Shown here: piece after piece, positions 42,864 to 52,776 of the stretch | Position numbering within the stretch: the stretch's first letter is position 1 | Layout of the letters: each line of letters starts with the position of its first letter | Assembly: GCF_003584565.2 (NCBI RefSeq) | Contig: NZ_CP031010.1 | Span: 1,674,001-1,738,000 of the forward strand | Direction: 5' to 3' | Source of the DNA: Alteromonas sp. RKMC-009 | Lineage (GTDB): Bacteria > Pseudomonadota > Gammaproteobacteria > Enterobacterales > Alteromonadaceae | Length of the DNA stretch: 64,000 nucleotides | Notes under the pieces: model-generated | The model's database searches: none | Seen by the model: the letters and a program-made list of their open reading frames with translations, nothing else | Told to the model about the DNA's origin: nothing | Program-made: the position numbers and the translations under genes

Positions 42864-44057
42864 ATGTGGTTAGTATTTTTAAAAGAAATTAAAGAGTTAG
42901 TACGGGACAGAAAAACACTGTTTTTTATGATTGCTCTGCCTTTGCTGGTGTTCCCGGCTATTTTCGGGGTGGTAACATTTGTGTCTTCAAAGGCCATATC
43001 AGATGCTCAGTCTGAAGTGCTTGATTATGCCATCCGTGGTGCAGAATACGCGCCTGAACTGGTATCAAAAATTGCGGAGTCAAAAGACTTTAATCTGGTA
43101 ACGTTACCGGAAAACGAAAACATAGAAAGCTGGGTTAAGAGTGAACAGGCTGATTTCGTGCTTGAGATCCCGGAAAACTATAATGACGATATTCTCTCCG
43201 GCGGACAGATTACCCTTAAGGTTTACTTAAATGATGCTGGTCTCAATTTAGTCCTCTCACGCCTGCAGGCTATTGTAAACGACATTTCAGAACGCAATCA
43301 GCAGACTGCTTTTGCACAACTGGGTCTCATTGAAAGTCAGCAGACAGCGCTCATTGAGCCTATGGTTATTGAAAAAGTAGATGTGGCTGACCAGCGGGAA
43401 AACTGGGGTGAGAAGATAGGCGGTTTTATTCCCTATATTATTTTTATGTTGTGCCTGCAGGGGGCCATGATACCGGCAACAGATTTAGGCGCCGGGGAAA
43501 AAGAAAGAGGTACCCTGGAAACACTGCTCATATCGCCTGTACCCCGCCATCATCTGGTGATGGGGAAATTTTTTGCCATTGCCCTTGCCGGGGTGACCTC
43601 AGCCATGGTCACGGTAGCAAGTATGGCTGTATGGGGCATTGTCCTGAGTCAGGGCATGGCCATACAACTGGTGGCTGAATTTATGGGGGCCATCAGCGGC
43701 ACGGACTTTTTACTGATTTTCTTCATGCTTATTCCCGTGGTGGCAATTTTCTCATCCATTCTTTTAAGTTTGTCTATTTATGCCAGAAGCTTCAAAGAAG
43801 CGCAGGGCTATATGACACCGCTGGTGATGTTTACCATCGTGCCGGTGATCATGGCAATGTTACCCGGTGTCGAGTTGAAAGGTGGCTGGGCATGGGTTCC
43901 GCTGACGAATGTGGCGCTGGCGATAAAAGAGCTTATTAAAGGCACAATGGATTATGTGCAGTTGATAGCCATTTTCGGTTCCACCGCACTCATTGCAGCG
44001 GCGCTTATCGGTTTTTGTGTTTACTGGTTCAACAAAGAAAAAGTGTTGTTCAGATAA
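42864..44057 (+). CDS. natB: ABC-2 type permease, NatB-like
   Basis: The 397-residue protein has the ABC-2 layout: an N-terminal membrane segment (about 22-44), a large extracytoplasmic domain (45-170), and five more segments in the C-terminal half (about 180-395). GAGEKERGTLETLLISPVPRHHLVMGKF is the typical coupling segment. It pairs with the ATPase just upstream, like NatB in sodium efflux. The substrate in this organism is inferred from that resemblance. Confidence 0.88.
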   Translation: MWLVFLKEIKELVRDRKTLFFMIALPLLVFPAIFGVVTFVSSKAISDAQSEVLDYAIRGAEYAPELVSKIAESKDFNLVTLPENENIESWVKSEQADFVLEIPENYNDDILSGGQITLKVYLNDAGLNLVLSRLQAIVNDISERNQQTAFAQLGLIESQQTALIEPMVIEKVDVADQRENWGEKIGGFIPYIIFMLCLQGAMIPATDLGAGEKERGTLETLLISPVPRHHLVMGKFFAIALAGVTSAMVTVASMAVWGIVLSQGMAIQLVAEFMGAISGTDFLLIFFMLIPVVAIFSSILLSLSIYARSFKEAQGYMTPLVMFTIVPVIMAMLPGVELKGGWAWVPLTNVALAIKELIKGTMDYVQLIAIFGSTALIAAALIGFCVYWFNKEKVLFR

Positions 44058-44080
44058 TCAGATAAATTGTTACCGGCAAT

Positions 44081-44116
44081 AAAAAGCCCCGTTCACCATT
44101 GTGAACGGGGCTTTTT
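44081..44116. terminator. Bidirectional terminator
   Basis: AAAAAGCCCCGTTCAC and its complement GTGAACGGGGCTTTTT (44081-44116) around CATT. It serves natB and the converging DASS gene. Confidence 0.92.
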
Positions 44117-44132
44117 GCTATTCAAACCGTTA

Positions 44133-45857
44133 TCAGAAATACGTCATGTTCAATAACACCAGCACAATGGTGCTGTATGTGATGGAAATGGGTAGTCCGA
44201 TTTTGATGAAATGTGAGAAACGATAATTCGCCGCATTAAATACCAGCAGGTTAGTCTGGTAGCCGTAGGGCGAAATAAAGCTCGCACTGGCAGCAAATGC
44301 AACAGCAAGAGCGAATGGCATCAACGGGGCACCGATAAGTCCGGCAACGCCATAGGCGAAGGGGAACATCAGGGCTGCCGCAGCATTGTTGGTCACAAAT
44401 TCTGTTAACACCAGGGTAGCCAGATAGACCGTACACAGGGCGACAAACCAGTTTGTATCAGAAAGGTACGGCATCAGAAAATCAGTACTCAAACTGATAA
44501 CCCCGGCATTTTCCAACGCACTGGCCAGACTGAGGGCTCCGACAATAACTACAATCAGATTCAGTGGCAGATTACGTTTTATCTCTCCGTTACTGGTGAC
44601 TTTCGCACCAACCAGTACGGCAGCAAAGAACAGCAATCCGATACCAAGGTTTAATGTATCCGTCGCTGACAAAGCCACCACCAGTAAGAAACCACCCATA
44701 GTGATCCATTCCTGCCAGTTGGTCAGTGGTCTGGAGATTTTCTGCTCAGACAGTATGAAGAAATTCTTCGACAGGTTCTGTCTGGTCTGGAAATCCGGAC
44801 CGGTTGCCAGTAACAGGAAATCACCGGCTTGCAGCTTAATTTCCCCCAGTTTACCGGAAAGCTGCTCACCATCACGGCGAATAGCCACAACGGCGGCATC
44901 AAACAAAGCCCTGAAGCCCAGCGCTTTAATCGTTTGTCCGATAATCTGCGCACGGTTAGAGATGATCACTTCCGTGAGGTTTTCCCGCAGTATGCCGTCA
45001 GCTTCAGCGAACATGGTTAAGCCTTTAATGTGGCTTAAGCTGTCCAGCTTCTGTACATTGCCGGAAAAAATCAGCTTATCACCCTGATGGATAATAAGTT
45101 CCGGTGAAACAGGGCTGATAAGTTGTCCGTCCCGCACAATTTCTACCAGAAAAAGCTCAGGCAGGTTCCGCAGATGGTTTTCCTCGACGGTTTTGCCAAT
45201 CAACTCAGAGCCGGGCTCCACTTCTGCTTCCACAATGTAAGCGCGGTAGTCGGTTTTCTTATTGGCGATATCCGGCAATAAGGTCGATAACACAAACATC
45301 AGGAAACCACAGCTTAATCCGGCAGCCAGACCATAGAGTGTGAAATCCCAGAATGCGAAACCCGGATGACCGTGTTCCTGCAAAAATGAGTCTACGATCA
45401 GGTTCGTTGACGTACCAATCAGCGTGACTGTGCCACCTAAAATGGCCGAGTAAGACAACGGAATTAACAGGCGCGATGCCGGGTGATACTGGTTTTGTTT
45501 TACCGGCCCGATCAGGCTGGCCACAATCGCGGTGTTGTTCAGCAGGGCTGACGAGAAAAACGACAGACCGAACAACCGCCAGTAGGAAACAGTAAAACTG
45601 GGCGTGATGAGCTTACGTCCTATTTGCTTAATCAATGCTGTTTTATCAATAGCACTGCTGACAAGCAGTAAAAGGACCAGTGTGATCAGGCCTTTATTGG
45701 TTAAGTTATTGAGGATCTCATCGAAGGTGATTTGTTGGGATACGAGTAAAATAAGCATCGCCACCGCGAAAATGGTGGAAGGACGCATATTCGACGCAAC
45801 TAGTGCAAAAATGGTGCTGAAGAAAACCCCCAGCACCATCAATTGGTTGACATCCAT
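44133..45857 (-). CDS. SLC13/DASS family transporter with two TrkA-C domains
   Basis: The 574-residue protein has DASS-type membrane segments at both ends with SNP-like motifs (TLIGTSTNLIVDSFL, ITFDEILNNL; later LTEFVTNNAAAALMFP). The middle (about 208-385) holds two TrkA-C/RCK-type domains. Members with this layout carry sulfate or dicarboxylates with Na+. It lies downstream of the sulfate assimilation genes in the same direction, so sulfate uptake is the likely role by context. Confidence 0.88.
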   Translation of the reverse strand: MDVNQLMVLGVFFSTIFALVASNMRPSTIFAVAMLILLVSQQITFDEILNNLTNKGLITLVLLLLVSSAIDKTALIKQIGRKLITPSFTVSYWRLFGLSFFSSALLNNTAIVASLIGPVKQNQYHPASRLLIPLSYSAILGGTVTLIGTSTNLIVDSFLQEHGHPGFAFWDFTLYGLAAGLSCGFLMFVLSTLLPDIANKKTDYRAYIVEAEVEPGSELIGKTVEENHLRNLPELFLVEIVRDGQLISPVSPELIIHQGDKLIFSGNVQKLDSLSHIKGLTMFAEADGILRENLTEVIISNRAQIIGQTIKALGFRALFDAAVVAIRRDGEQLSGKLGEIKLQAGDFLLLATGPDFQTRQNLSKNFFILSEQKISRPLTNWQEWITMGGFLLVVALSATDTLNLGIGLLFFAAVLVGAKVTSNGEIKRNLPLNLIVVIVGALSLASALENAGVISLSTDFLMPYLSDTNWFVALCTVYLATLVLTEFVTNNAAAALMFPFAYGVAGLIGAPLMPFALAVAFAASASFISPYGYQTNLLVFNAANYRFSHFIKIGLPISITYSTIVLVLLNMTYF

Positions 45858-45875
45858 ATAAACCGTTCCGGCTCG

Positions 45876-47291
45876 TTACAGTTTACTGATGTCGAGCGCG
45901 TTCCAGTGTGGGAAGTGCTTGCGAACCAATTCGTTGAATTCCAGCTCAAAAGCAGAGAACTCAGGCGTTTTGTGTTGCTTGTCTTCGGCCAACTGGTCGA
46001 TGATCATACCTGCACCAACGGTTCCGTTAGTCAGGCGGTCAATTACAATGAAAGCACCGGTCGCACGGTTGCGCTCGTAGCTGTCACAGGCAACTGGCTG
46101 AGTAAATTTCAGGTCAACTACGCCAATTTCGTTCAGATTAAGATGCGCACCCGGCTTCTGTTCCATGGTGTTTACATCAATCTGATACTCTACTTCTGAT
46201 ACAGAACCTGAAGTCGATTTGGTCGCAAATTTAAACAGATACTGTTTATGCGGCATCATCGGCTCTTCAGACATCCATACCAGGTGAGATTTAAACTGGC
46301 TGGACAGCAGCGGCAAATTGTCAGACTTAACAATCATGTCACCACGGGAGATATCGATTTCATCTTCCAGTGTTAACGTAACGGCCTGTGGTACGTAAGC
46401 ACGCTCCTGATCGCCTTCAAACGTTACGATAGATTTGACTTTTGAAGTCTTCATGGAAGGCAGGGCAGTGATTTCGTCACCGGGCGCAACCTGACCGGAT
46501 ACCACGGTACCGGCAAAACCACGGAAGTCCAGGTTAGGACGGTTTACATACTGAACCGGGAAGCGGAAATCTTCTTTATTGTCATCGTTACCGATTTCAA
46601 TGGTTTCCAGCATTTCCATCAGCGGCTTGCCAGTATACCAGGGCGATTGTTCGCTGCGGTTTACCACGTTGTCACCTTCAAGAGCTGACAGCGGGATGAA
46701 CTGAATATCAGGAATGTTCAGGTTTTCAGAGAACTTCAGGAAGTCCGCTTTGATGTCTTCAAATACTTTCTCGCTGAAGCCCATCAGATCCATTTTGTTC
46801 ACTGCAACGATAACGTGCTTGATACCCAAAAGGCTTGCGAGGAACGAGTGACGGCGGGTCTGAGTTTTTACTCCGGCGCGGGCGTCAACCATCAGGATGG
46901 CCAGGTCACAGGTAGACGCACCGGTAACCATGTTACGGGTGTACTGTTCGTGTCCCGGAGTATCCGCAATGATGAACTTACGCTTATCGGTAGAGAAATA
47001 GCGGTACGCTACGTCGATAGTGATACCTTGCTCACGCTCAGACTGCAGACCGTCAACCAGCAGCGCCAGGTCAACTTTGTCACCGGTGGTGCCGCTCTTT
47101 TTGCTGTCTTTTGTAATAGCAGCGAGCTGATCTTCATAAATCATTTTTGAGTCATGAAGCAAACGGCCAATCAGCGTACTTTTTCCATCGTCTACGCTAC
47201 CGCAGGTCAGAAAGCGCAGCAGGTCTTTCTTTTCGTGCTGTTCCAGGTAGCCCAGAACGTCTTCTTTCAATAATTCGTTATCTACATTCAT
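45876..47291 (-). CDS. cysN: Sulfate adenylyltransferase, GTPase subunit
   Basis: The 471-residue protein has the P-loop [19 protein letters not shown], switch region [21 protein letters not shown], and the C-terminal beta-barrels of translation-factor GTPases. With CysD it activates sulfate to APS. The length matches stand-alone CysN; there is no CysC fusion. It is in the cysD-cysC-cysQ-cysN-DASS cluster, three bases from cysQ. Confidence 0.96.
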   Translation of the reverse strand: MNVDNELLKEDVLGYLEQHEKKDLLRFLTCGSVDDGKSTLIGRLLHDSKMIYEDQLAAITKDSKKSGTTGDKVDLALLVDGLQSEREQGITIDVAYRYFSTDKRKFIIADTPGHEQYTRNMVTGASTCDLAILMVDARAGVKTQTRRHSFLASLLGIKHVIVAVNKMDLMGFSEKVFEDIKADFLKFSENLNIPDIQFIPLSALEGDNVVNRSEQSPWYTGKPLMEMLETIEIGNDDNKEDFRFPVQYVNRPNLDFRGFAGTVVSGQVAPGDEITALPSMKTSKVKSIVTFEGDQERAYVPQAVTLTLEDEIDISRGDMIVKSDNLPLLSSQFKSHLVWMSEEPMMPHKQYLFKFATKSTSGSVSEVEYQIDVNTMEQKPGAHLNLNEIGVVDLKFTQPVACDSYERNRATGAFIVIDRLTNGTVGAGMIIDQLAEDKQHKTPEFSAFELEFNELVRKHFPHWNALDISKL

Positions 47292-47294
47292 TGC

Positions 47295-48083
47295 TTATGC
47301 GCTCACTAAGAAATAAGGGTTCAACACAGATTCTTTCTGGTTATATGTCAGGTCAGGGGCATCCTCGGCCAGCGGGTTTGCGCCATCCAGCACAGTGACT
47401 TTCGCACCCGCCGCAGTGGCAACCGCGTGGGCTGCGCCGGTATCCCATTCAGATGTCGGACCTAAACGGGGATAGAGGTGGGCTTCGCCAGAAGCGACAA
47501 GGCACAGTTTCAATGAACTGCCCATGGCAACCAGTTCCGCTTCACCGCCGAGGTCTTCCAGCAGTTTCTGGATTTCAGGGCTCTGGTGAGAACGACTGCC
47601 AACCACTTTCCAGACTTCACCGTCTGCGTGTTTCTTCGCGGAAATTGGAGTGAATTCGCCATTGGACTCCATCCACGCACCCTGACCATCAATACCCACG
47701 TAAGAGCGTTTCAGGGCAGGCGCGTAAACCACACCCATCACAGGCTTACCGTTATCGATAAGCGCGATGTTCACTGTAAACTCACCATTTTTCTTGATGA
47801 ATTCTTTAGTGCCGTCCAGAGGGTCAACCAGCCAGTATTTATCCCAGCCACGACGCTCATCCCAGGGAATATCCGCAGATTCTTCTGACAGGATTGGCAG
47901 GTGAGATACTGCTTCCAGGCCGGCAACAATCACTTTGTGTGCGGCAAGGTCCGCTTCTGTCAGCGGGCTGGTATCTTCTTTTTCATAAATAGCGAAATCT
48001 TTTTCGTAGATTTCCATGATTTTGTCACCAGCTTGTTTGCTGATGGCGAGAATTTTTTCTGCTAATGGATCAGGTAATGCCAT
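47295..48083 (-). CDS. cysQ: 3'(2'),5'-bisphosphate nucleotidase
   Basis: The 262-residue protein has the inositol-monophosphatase fold motifs: ILSEESAD, WLVDPLDGTKEF and EWDTGAAHAVATAAG, which bind metal. CysQ removes the 3' phosphate from PAP, the by-product of PAPS reduction. Its start overlaps the cysC stop by one base. Its presence between cysC and cysN in the operon is unusual compared with enterobacteria. Confidence 0.95.
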   Translation of the reverse strand: MALPDPLAEKILAISKQAGDKIMEIYEKDFAIYEKEDTSPLTEADLAAHKVIVAGLEAVSHLPILSEESADIPWDERRGWDKYWLVDPLDGTKEFIKKNGEFTVNIALIDNGKPVMGVVYAPALKRSYVGIDGQGAWMESNGEFTPISAKKHADGEVWKVVGSRSHQSPEIQKLLEDLGGEAELVAMGSSLKLCLVASGEAHLYPRLGPTSEWDTGAAHAVATAAGAKVTVLDGANPLAEDAPDLTYNQKESVLNPYFLVSA

Positions 48084-48676
48084 TACACAAGTCCTTTTTC
48101 TTCAAGCATGGCGTACAAACGTTCCGCAGTTTGTTCTGCCGGTTCGTCTTTATACGTCAGGTGGATCTCCGGGTTCACCGGTGCTTCATACGTGGAAGAG
48201 ATTCCGGTGAAATGTTTGATTTCACCTGCACGGGCTTTCTTGTAAAGCCCTTTTGGATCCCGTGATTCACACACGTCCAGCGGGGTATCGATAAACACTT
48301 CCACAAACTCACCTTCTTCAAGCAGATTGCGGCAATAGTCGCGGTCAGCCTGAAATGGCGAGATAAATGCGGTGAGTACAATCACACCGGAATCGACAAA
48401 CAATTTAGCCACTTCACTGACACGGCGGATGTTTTCAACGCGGTCTTCATCACTGAAGCCCAAATCGCCACATAGACCGTGGCGTACATTATCGCCATCC
48501 AGCAGATAAGTGTGTTTGCCCTGTTCCTGGAATTTTTGTTCCAGCAGGTTCGAAATGGTGGATTTACCGGAACCGCTGAAGCCTGTCAGCCACAGTACAC
48601 GAGGCGTCTGACCAAGGCTTTCGGCACGGGTCTTTTTATTGACCTCGTACTTGTGCCATACGATATCCGTCGACAT
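48083..48676 (-). CDS. cysC: Adenylylsulfate kinase
   Basis: The 197-residue protein has Walker [19 protein letters not shown], the [10 protein letters not shown] stretch and [26 protein letters not shown], all typical APS kinase motifs. It phosphorylates APS to PAPS. It overlaps both neighbours by one base, indicating translational coupling with cysD and cysQ. Confidence 0.96.
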   Translation of the reverse strand: MSTDIVWHKYEVNKKTRAESLGQTPRVLWLTGFSGSGKSTISNLLEQKFQEQGKHTYLLDGDNVRHGLCGDLGFSDEDRVENIRRVSEVAKLFVDSGVIVLTAFISPFQADRDYCRNLLEEGEFVEVFIDTPLDVCESRDPKGLYKKARAGEIKHFTGISSTYEAPVNPEIHLTYKDEPAEQTAERLYAMLEEKGLV

Positions 48677-49590
48677 CAGAAGTATCCTTCCATTTTCTTC
48701 TTCTCCATAGAACCGGAGCTGTCGTGGTCGATAACACGGCCCTGACGCTCAGAAGTCTTGGTCAGCAGCATCTCCTGAATAACTTCAGGCAGGGTCGCTG
48801 CAGTAGACTCAACGGCACCGGTCAGCGGATAACAGCCTAAGGTACGGAAACGTACTGAACGCATTTCCGGTGTTTCACCCTCTTCCAGAGGCATACGGTC
48901 GTCATCAACCATAATCAATACACCATCACGCTCTACTACAGGACGAGGTTTCGCCAGGTACAGAGAAGGAATATCGATGTTTTCCAGGTAGATGTATTGC
49001 CAGATATCCAGCTCAGTCCAGTTAGACATAGGGAATACACGGATGCTTTCGCCTTTGTTTACTGATGAGTTGTAGATGTTCCACAGCTCAGGACGCTGGT
49101 TTTTCGGATCCCAGCGGTGGTTGCTGTCACGGAATGAGTACACACGCTCTTTCGCACGTGATTTTTCTTCGTCACGGCGGGCACCACCGAATGCAGCATC
49201 AAACTTATACTTGTTCAGTGCCTGCTTCAAAGAAGCGGTTTTCATGATGTCTGTGTGCTTTGCACTACCGTGGCTGAACGGACCAACACCGGCATCAACA
49301 CCTTCCTGGTTGATATGCACTAACAGATCAAAGCCATGTTTTTCCGCTTGCTGGTCACGGAACTCTATCATTTCGTGGAATTTCCACGTGGTATCAACGT
49401 GTAACAAAGGGAAGGGGATTTTGCCAGGCGCGAAGGCTTTGCGGGCAAGGTGTAACAGCACTGAGGAATCCTTTCCGACAGAATATAACATGACCGGATT
49501 ATCAAATTCCGCAGCAACTTCGCGGAAAATGTGGATGCTCTCGGCTTCGAGTTGTTTCAAATGGGTAATAGACGGTATATCAAGTGTCAT
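48676..49590 (-). CDS. cysD: Sulfate adenylyltransferase, ATP-binding subunit
   Basis: The 304-residue protein has [21 protein letters not shown] and the PP-loop [14 protein letters not shown], then [18 protein letters not shown] and [24 protein letters not shown], all standard for CysD. It forms APS with CysN. It is the first gene of the cluster. On the minus strand a TATAAT-like sequence lies about 40 bp upstream (49626-49631) without a good -35, as expected for an activator-dependent promoter. Confidence 0.96.
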   Translation of the reverse strand: MTLDIPSITHLKQLEAESIHIFREVAAEFDNPVMLYSVGKDSSVLLHLARKAFAPGKIPFPLLHVDTTWKFHEMIEFRDQQAEKHGFDLLVHINQEGVDAGVGPFSHGSAKHTDIMKTASLKQALNKYKFDAAFGGARRDEEKSRAKERVYSFRDSNHRWDPKNQRPELWNIYNSSVNKGESIRVFPMSNWTELDIWQYIYLENIDIPSLYLAKPRPVVERDGVLIMVDDDRMPLEEGETPEMRSVRFRTLGCYPLTGAVESTAATLPEVIQEMLLTKTSERQGRVIDHDSSGSMEKKKMEGYF

Positions 49591-49725
49591 TTTCGAGTCC
49601 GATAGTTAAGGTTATATGCTAAACGATTATATATATAGAACCCTAACATATTTAGATCACAAAGTAGTAATTCCGATTTGCTATACGAAATAGCCGTTTT
49701 ATTACCTTGAAACGAATTTGTCATA

Positions 49726-49754
49726 ACAAAAAGCCGCTTATAAAAAGCGGCTTT
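49726..49754 (-). terminator. Terminator after putP
   Basis: AAAGCCGCTT and AAGCGGCTTT (49730-49754) form a 10-bp stem around a 5-base loop; on the minus strand the stem runs into TTTTTG. It lies between putP and the cys cluster. Confidence 0.88.
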
Positions 49755-49789
49755 CCGGTTGCGTATTAACGGTGTAATTTCTGCCTAAG

Positions 49790-51304
49790 CTAGACGTGCT
49801 TTGAGGCCTGAAGCTTTTCATTAAAGCTGTCGAAAACCTCAGTAACTCCTTCCCGGGGGGAACCGCTCTTACTGAGCACAATGATAGTTAAGCTGGATAA
49901 AATAAAGCCCGGTACGATTTCATACATCCAACTGCTTAAACTTTGTCCGTCAATGGTGAAAGGCAGGTAAATCCAGAGCAATACAGTGACGGCGCCCACA
50001 ATCATACCGCCCAGTGCTGCACGGCGGGTCATATCACGCTTAAACAGGCTGAACAGCACCAGCGGGCCGAATGCCGCACCGAAACCTGCCCAGGCATTAC
50101 TGACCAGCGAGAGAATCGTGCTGTCACGGTCGTAGGCAAGGTAAATAGCCACTAATGCAACAATAACAACGGAAATCCGCCCGGCAAGTACCAGCTCTTT
50201 ATCTGACGCATCACGTCGCAGGAACGCTTTGTAGAAATCGCTGGTGAGGGAACTGGATGTCACCAGTAACTGTGATGAGATGGTACTCATGATTGCGGCA
50301 AGAATAGCTGCCAGCAGAAAACCACCCACAAGAGGATGGAACAGTAACTGAGATAAATAGATGAATATGGTTTCAGGATCGATGCTATTACCGTTTTGCG
50401 TCACGTAAGCCAGTCCGAACAGGCCTGTCATTAACGCACCGATAATGGAAACGATCATCCAGCTCATACCAATGTTACGGGCAGTGGGCACATCTTTGAC
50501 TGAACGGATAGCCATGAAACGCACAATGATGTGAGGCTGTCCGAAGTAACCAAAACCCCATGCCATCAGTGACAGAATACCTATCAGTGAAAGTGCTTCA
50601 CCACTTTTGGCGTCGGTAAAGGCGTCAAATAACGCAGGATCGATGGATTTAACTGCATCTACCGCTTCGCCCGGACCGCCTAACTGCATCACGACGACTA
50701 CCGGTACCATCACCAGAGACACAAACATAATACAGCCCTGGACGAAGTCAGTAATACTCACTGCCATAAAGCCGCCGAACAGGGTATAAGCCACAACCAC
50801 ACCGGTAGTGACATACAGTCCGGTTTCATAGCTCAGACCAAAGGATGATTCGAACAGTTTACCCCCTGCAACCACGCCGGATGACGTATAAAGGGTAAAG
50901 AATATGACAATCACCACCGAGGCAATAACACGGAGCAACCGTGAGTTGTCTGCGAAACGGTTTTCGAAATAGTCGGGGAGGGTAACAGCGTTGTTAGCAA
51001 TTTCTGTGTATAAGCGCAGGCGCGGGGCAACGAGTATATAGTTGGCGAAAGCGCCGATGGTGAGACCAAGCGCAATCCAGCCTGCGGAGATTCCGGAAAC
51101 ATACATGGCGCCCGGCAGGCCCATCAGCATCCATCCGCTCATATCAGACGCACCGGCAGACAGTGCGGTTACCGCCGGGCCTAATTGTCTTCCGCCCAGC
51201 ATGTAACCTTCCACGTCACTATTGGTCTGGCGGTAAGAGAAAAGTCCGATGCCGAGCATGGCCGCAAAATAAATGCCCAGAGAAATCAGCGTACCTGTTT
51301 CCAT
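49790..51304 (-). CDS. putP: Sodium/proline symporter
   Basis: The 504-residue protein has about 13 membrane segments and the SSS family motifs: GRQLGPAVTALSAGASDMSGWMLMGLPGA (Na+ and substrate site), FGYFGQPHIIVRFMA and AAILAAIMSTISSQLLVTSSSL. The length matches E. coli PutP (502). It imports proline with Na+. There is no putA nearby, so the transporter is monocistronic here. Confidence 0.95.
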   Translation of the reverse strand: METGTLISLGIYFAAMLGIGLFSYRQTNSDVEGYMLGGRQLGPAVTALSAGASDMSGWMLMGLPGAMYVSGISAGWIALGLTIGAFANYILVAPRLRLYTEIANNAVTLPDYFENRFADNSRLLRVIASVVIVIFFTLYTSSGVVAGGKLFESSFGLSYETGLYVTTGVVVAYTLFGGFMAVSITDFVQGCIMFVSLVMVPVVVVMQLGGPGEAVDAVKSIDPALFDAFTDAKSGEALSLIGILSLMAWGFGYFGQPHIIVRFMAIRSVKDVPTARNIGMSWMIVSIIGALMTGLFGLAYVTQNGNSIDPETIFIYLSQLLFHPLVGGFLLAAILAAIMSTISSQLLVTSSSLTSDFYKAFLRRDASDKELVLAGRISVVIVALVAIYLAYDRDSTILSLVSNAWAGFGAAFGPLVLFSLFKRDMTRRAALGGMIVGAVTVLLWIYLPFTIDGQSLSSWMYEIVPGFILSSLTIIVLSKSGSPREGVTEVFDSFNEKLQASKHV

Positions 51305-51443
51305 ATTATTCCTTCCTGTTTTTTCTTTTATGCTAACAGGAAGTAGATACAGTCTCTATGGCAGTCTGGTTTATCTGTCTTTACAATCGGGCAATTAACT
51401 TTGCACCTGACCGGTTTGCGTGAAATTCACACAAGCCGGCAGA

Positions 51444-52151
51444 TTATGCAGAAAAGCTGATGCTGCTTTTTACTTTTTCCACCAGCGGATTCAGATCAGC
51501 ACCTTTATCGCCTACCACCATAATGCTGGCGTTTTGCAGAGACCAGCTTTCGCCGTGATACTTTTCATCGGCGAAGGCAGGCGGCACCGGATTACTGTCA
51601 TTATGGGGCATAACAAACACCGACATTTTCCCCTGGTCTGTGTTTAAAATCAGGTGCAAGGTTTGCTGGCGGTTAAGATGGCAGTAGTTGGCCACAGCCA
51701 CATCACCGATAGACTGTGAAAATGTACCGCCGAAACCGGCCAGTTTCGCATTGACCTGCTGCATGTTAACCTCAATGCCGGAATGGGGTGTTTCAATTTC
51801 AGCGTAGCGCATGTGTGCCAGAGCTTCTGTGCCGATATCTGCAGGCGCCTGATTGAATACCATGGTGCCGGTAACACCGGCCATAAATGCCACGGAAGCA
51901 GCCATGGCAATAAACCACCGGCTACGGCGCTTATGGCGGTTGAATTCACCGGTAGCCTGTTGCCAGATGAGCTTATGCGCCAGATCGTCGGGTACAGGCA
52001 CCTTGACTGCCTGGAGCAATTTACCGTCAAGTTGCTGAAGTGACGATTTCAAAGCGGCTTTGTCGCTGTCGCCTTTAATGGCGGCCAGCATGTCTTTGTC
52101 TGTCGTATTGGGATCGGCATAAATACGACGGCGGAATTCTAAATCATCCAT
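51444..52151 (-). CDS. DUF3379 protein, likely anti-sigma factor
   Basis: The start at MDDLEFRRRIYADPNTTD gives 235 residues. A cytosolic N-terminal part (1-85) is followed by one membrane segment (about 90-108: RWFIAMAASVAFMAGVTGTM) and a periplasmic domain. This is the layout of an anti-sigma factor. It overlaps the end of the ECF sigma gene by 8 bases and is the second gene of that pair. DUF3379 is often found in this setting. Confidence 0.8.
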   Translation of the reverse strand: MDDLEFRRRIYADPNTTDKDMLAAIKGDSDKAALKSSLQQLDGKLLQAVKVPVPDDLAHKLIWQQATGEFNRHKRRSRWFIAMAASVAFMAGVTGTMVFNQAPADIGTEALAHMRYAEIETPHSGIEVNMQQVNAKLAGFGGTFSQSIGDVAVANYCHLNRQQTLHLILNTDQGKMSVFVMPHNDSNPVPPAFADEKYHGESWSLQNASIMVVGDKGADLNPLVEKVKSSISFSA

Positions 52152-52659
52152 TATGGCGACCTCTCTGTTGTGCTGAATCACTCTCCAGCATGTCTCTGAG
52201 TTGATTACGGGCGCGGAATAACCGCGTCATCACGGTATTTTTATTCAGCGACAGTTGTTCTGCTATTTCCTCACCGGAATAGCCGAAGATAAGCTGCAGG
52301 ATCAATGGCTCCCGGTAATCTGCCGGTAATCTGGCAATGAGTATCCGGAGTTCTTCTGTGTCATCCCCGTTTCCGGCATGAAATGCTTCGTCAGCCACCG
52401 GCACATCATCAATGTCCACCGTCTCGAGCTGTTTGCGTTCAAATCGTCTGGCATTCTCCCGCCTGACAATGGTGATAAGCCAGGACTTAGCTGACTTCTC
52501 ATCCTTCAAACTGTCCAGTGAGCGCCATGCCCGCAGGAAGGTTTCCTGAACAATATCTTCAGCTACCGCCGGGTCGCGGGTGAGCCAGTACGCATAGCGA
52601 TAAATATCGCCATGAAATGCGTGAACCAGTGCTTCGTAACGTTGTTGTTTTTCTTTCAT
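52144..52659 (-). CDS. ECF sigma-70 factor
   Basis: Starting at MKEKQQRYEAL gives 171 residues. Region 2 is IYRYAYWLTRDPAVAEDIVQETFLRAWRSLDSL and region 4 is LPADYREPLILQLIFGYSGEEIAEQLSLNKNTVMTRLFRARNQL, with no region 3, the usual ECF set. It is coupled to a membrane protein that is probably its anti-sigma factor. The stimulus is unknown. Confidence 0.93.
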   Translation of the reverse strand: MKEKQQRYEALVHAFHGDIYRYAYWLTRDPAVAEDIVQETFLRAWRSLDSLKDEKSAKSWLITIVRRENARRFERKQLETVDIDDVPVADEAFHAGNGDDTEELRILIARLPADYREPLILQLIFGYSGEEIAEQLSLNKNTVMTRLFRARNQLRDMLESDSAQQRGRHNG

Positions 52660-52736
52660 GACAGTTAAGACCTGTCGCATGTCAGAAAACTTTCAGTGTG
52701 AGAGAATATTTTTAGCCTGGCAGGACAGAGAGAAGC

Positions 52737-52757
52737 AGGCAACCTTAATGGTTGCCT
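52737..52757 (-). terminator. Hairpin downstream of the DUF885 gene
   Basis: AGGCAACC, loop TTAAT, GGTTGCCT (52737-52757). On the minus strand a pyrimidine-rich run (GCTTCTCTC) follows rather than a pure T-tract, so termination is likely but weak. Confidence 0.6.
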
Positions 52758-52776
52758 GTTTATCGTGGTTGCTTTT

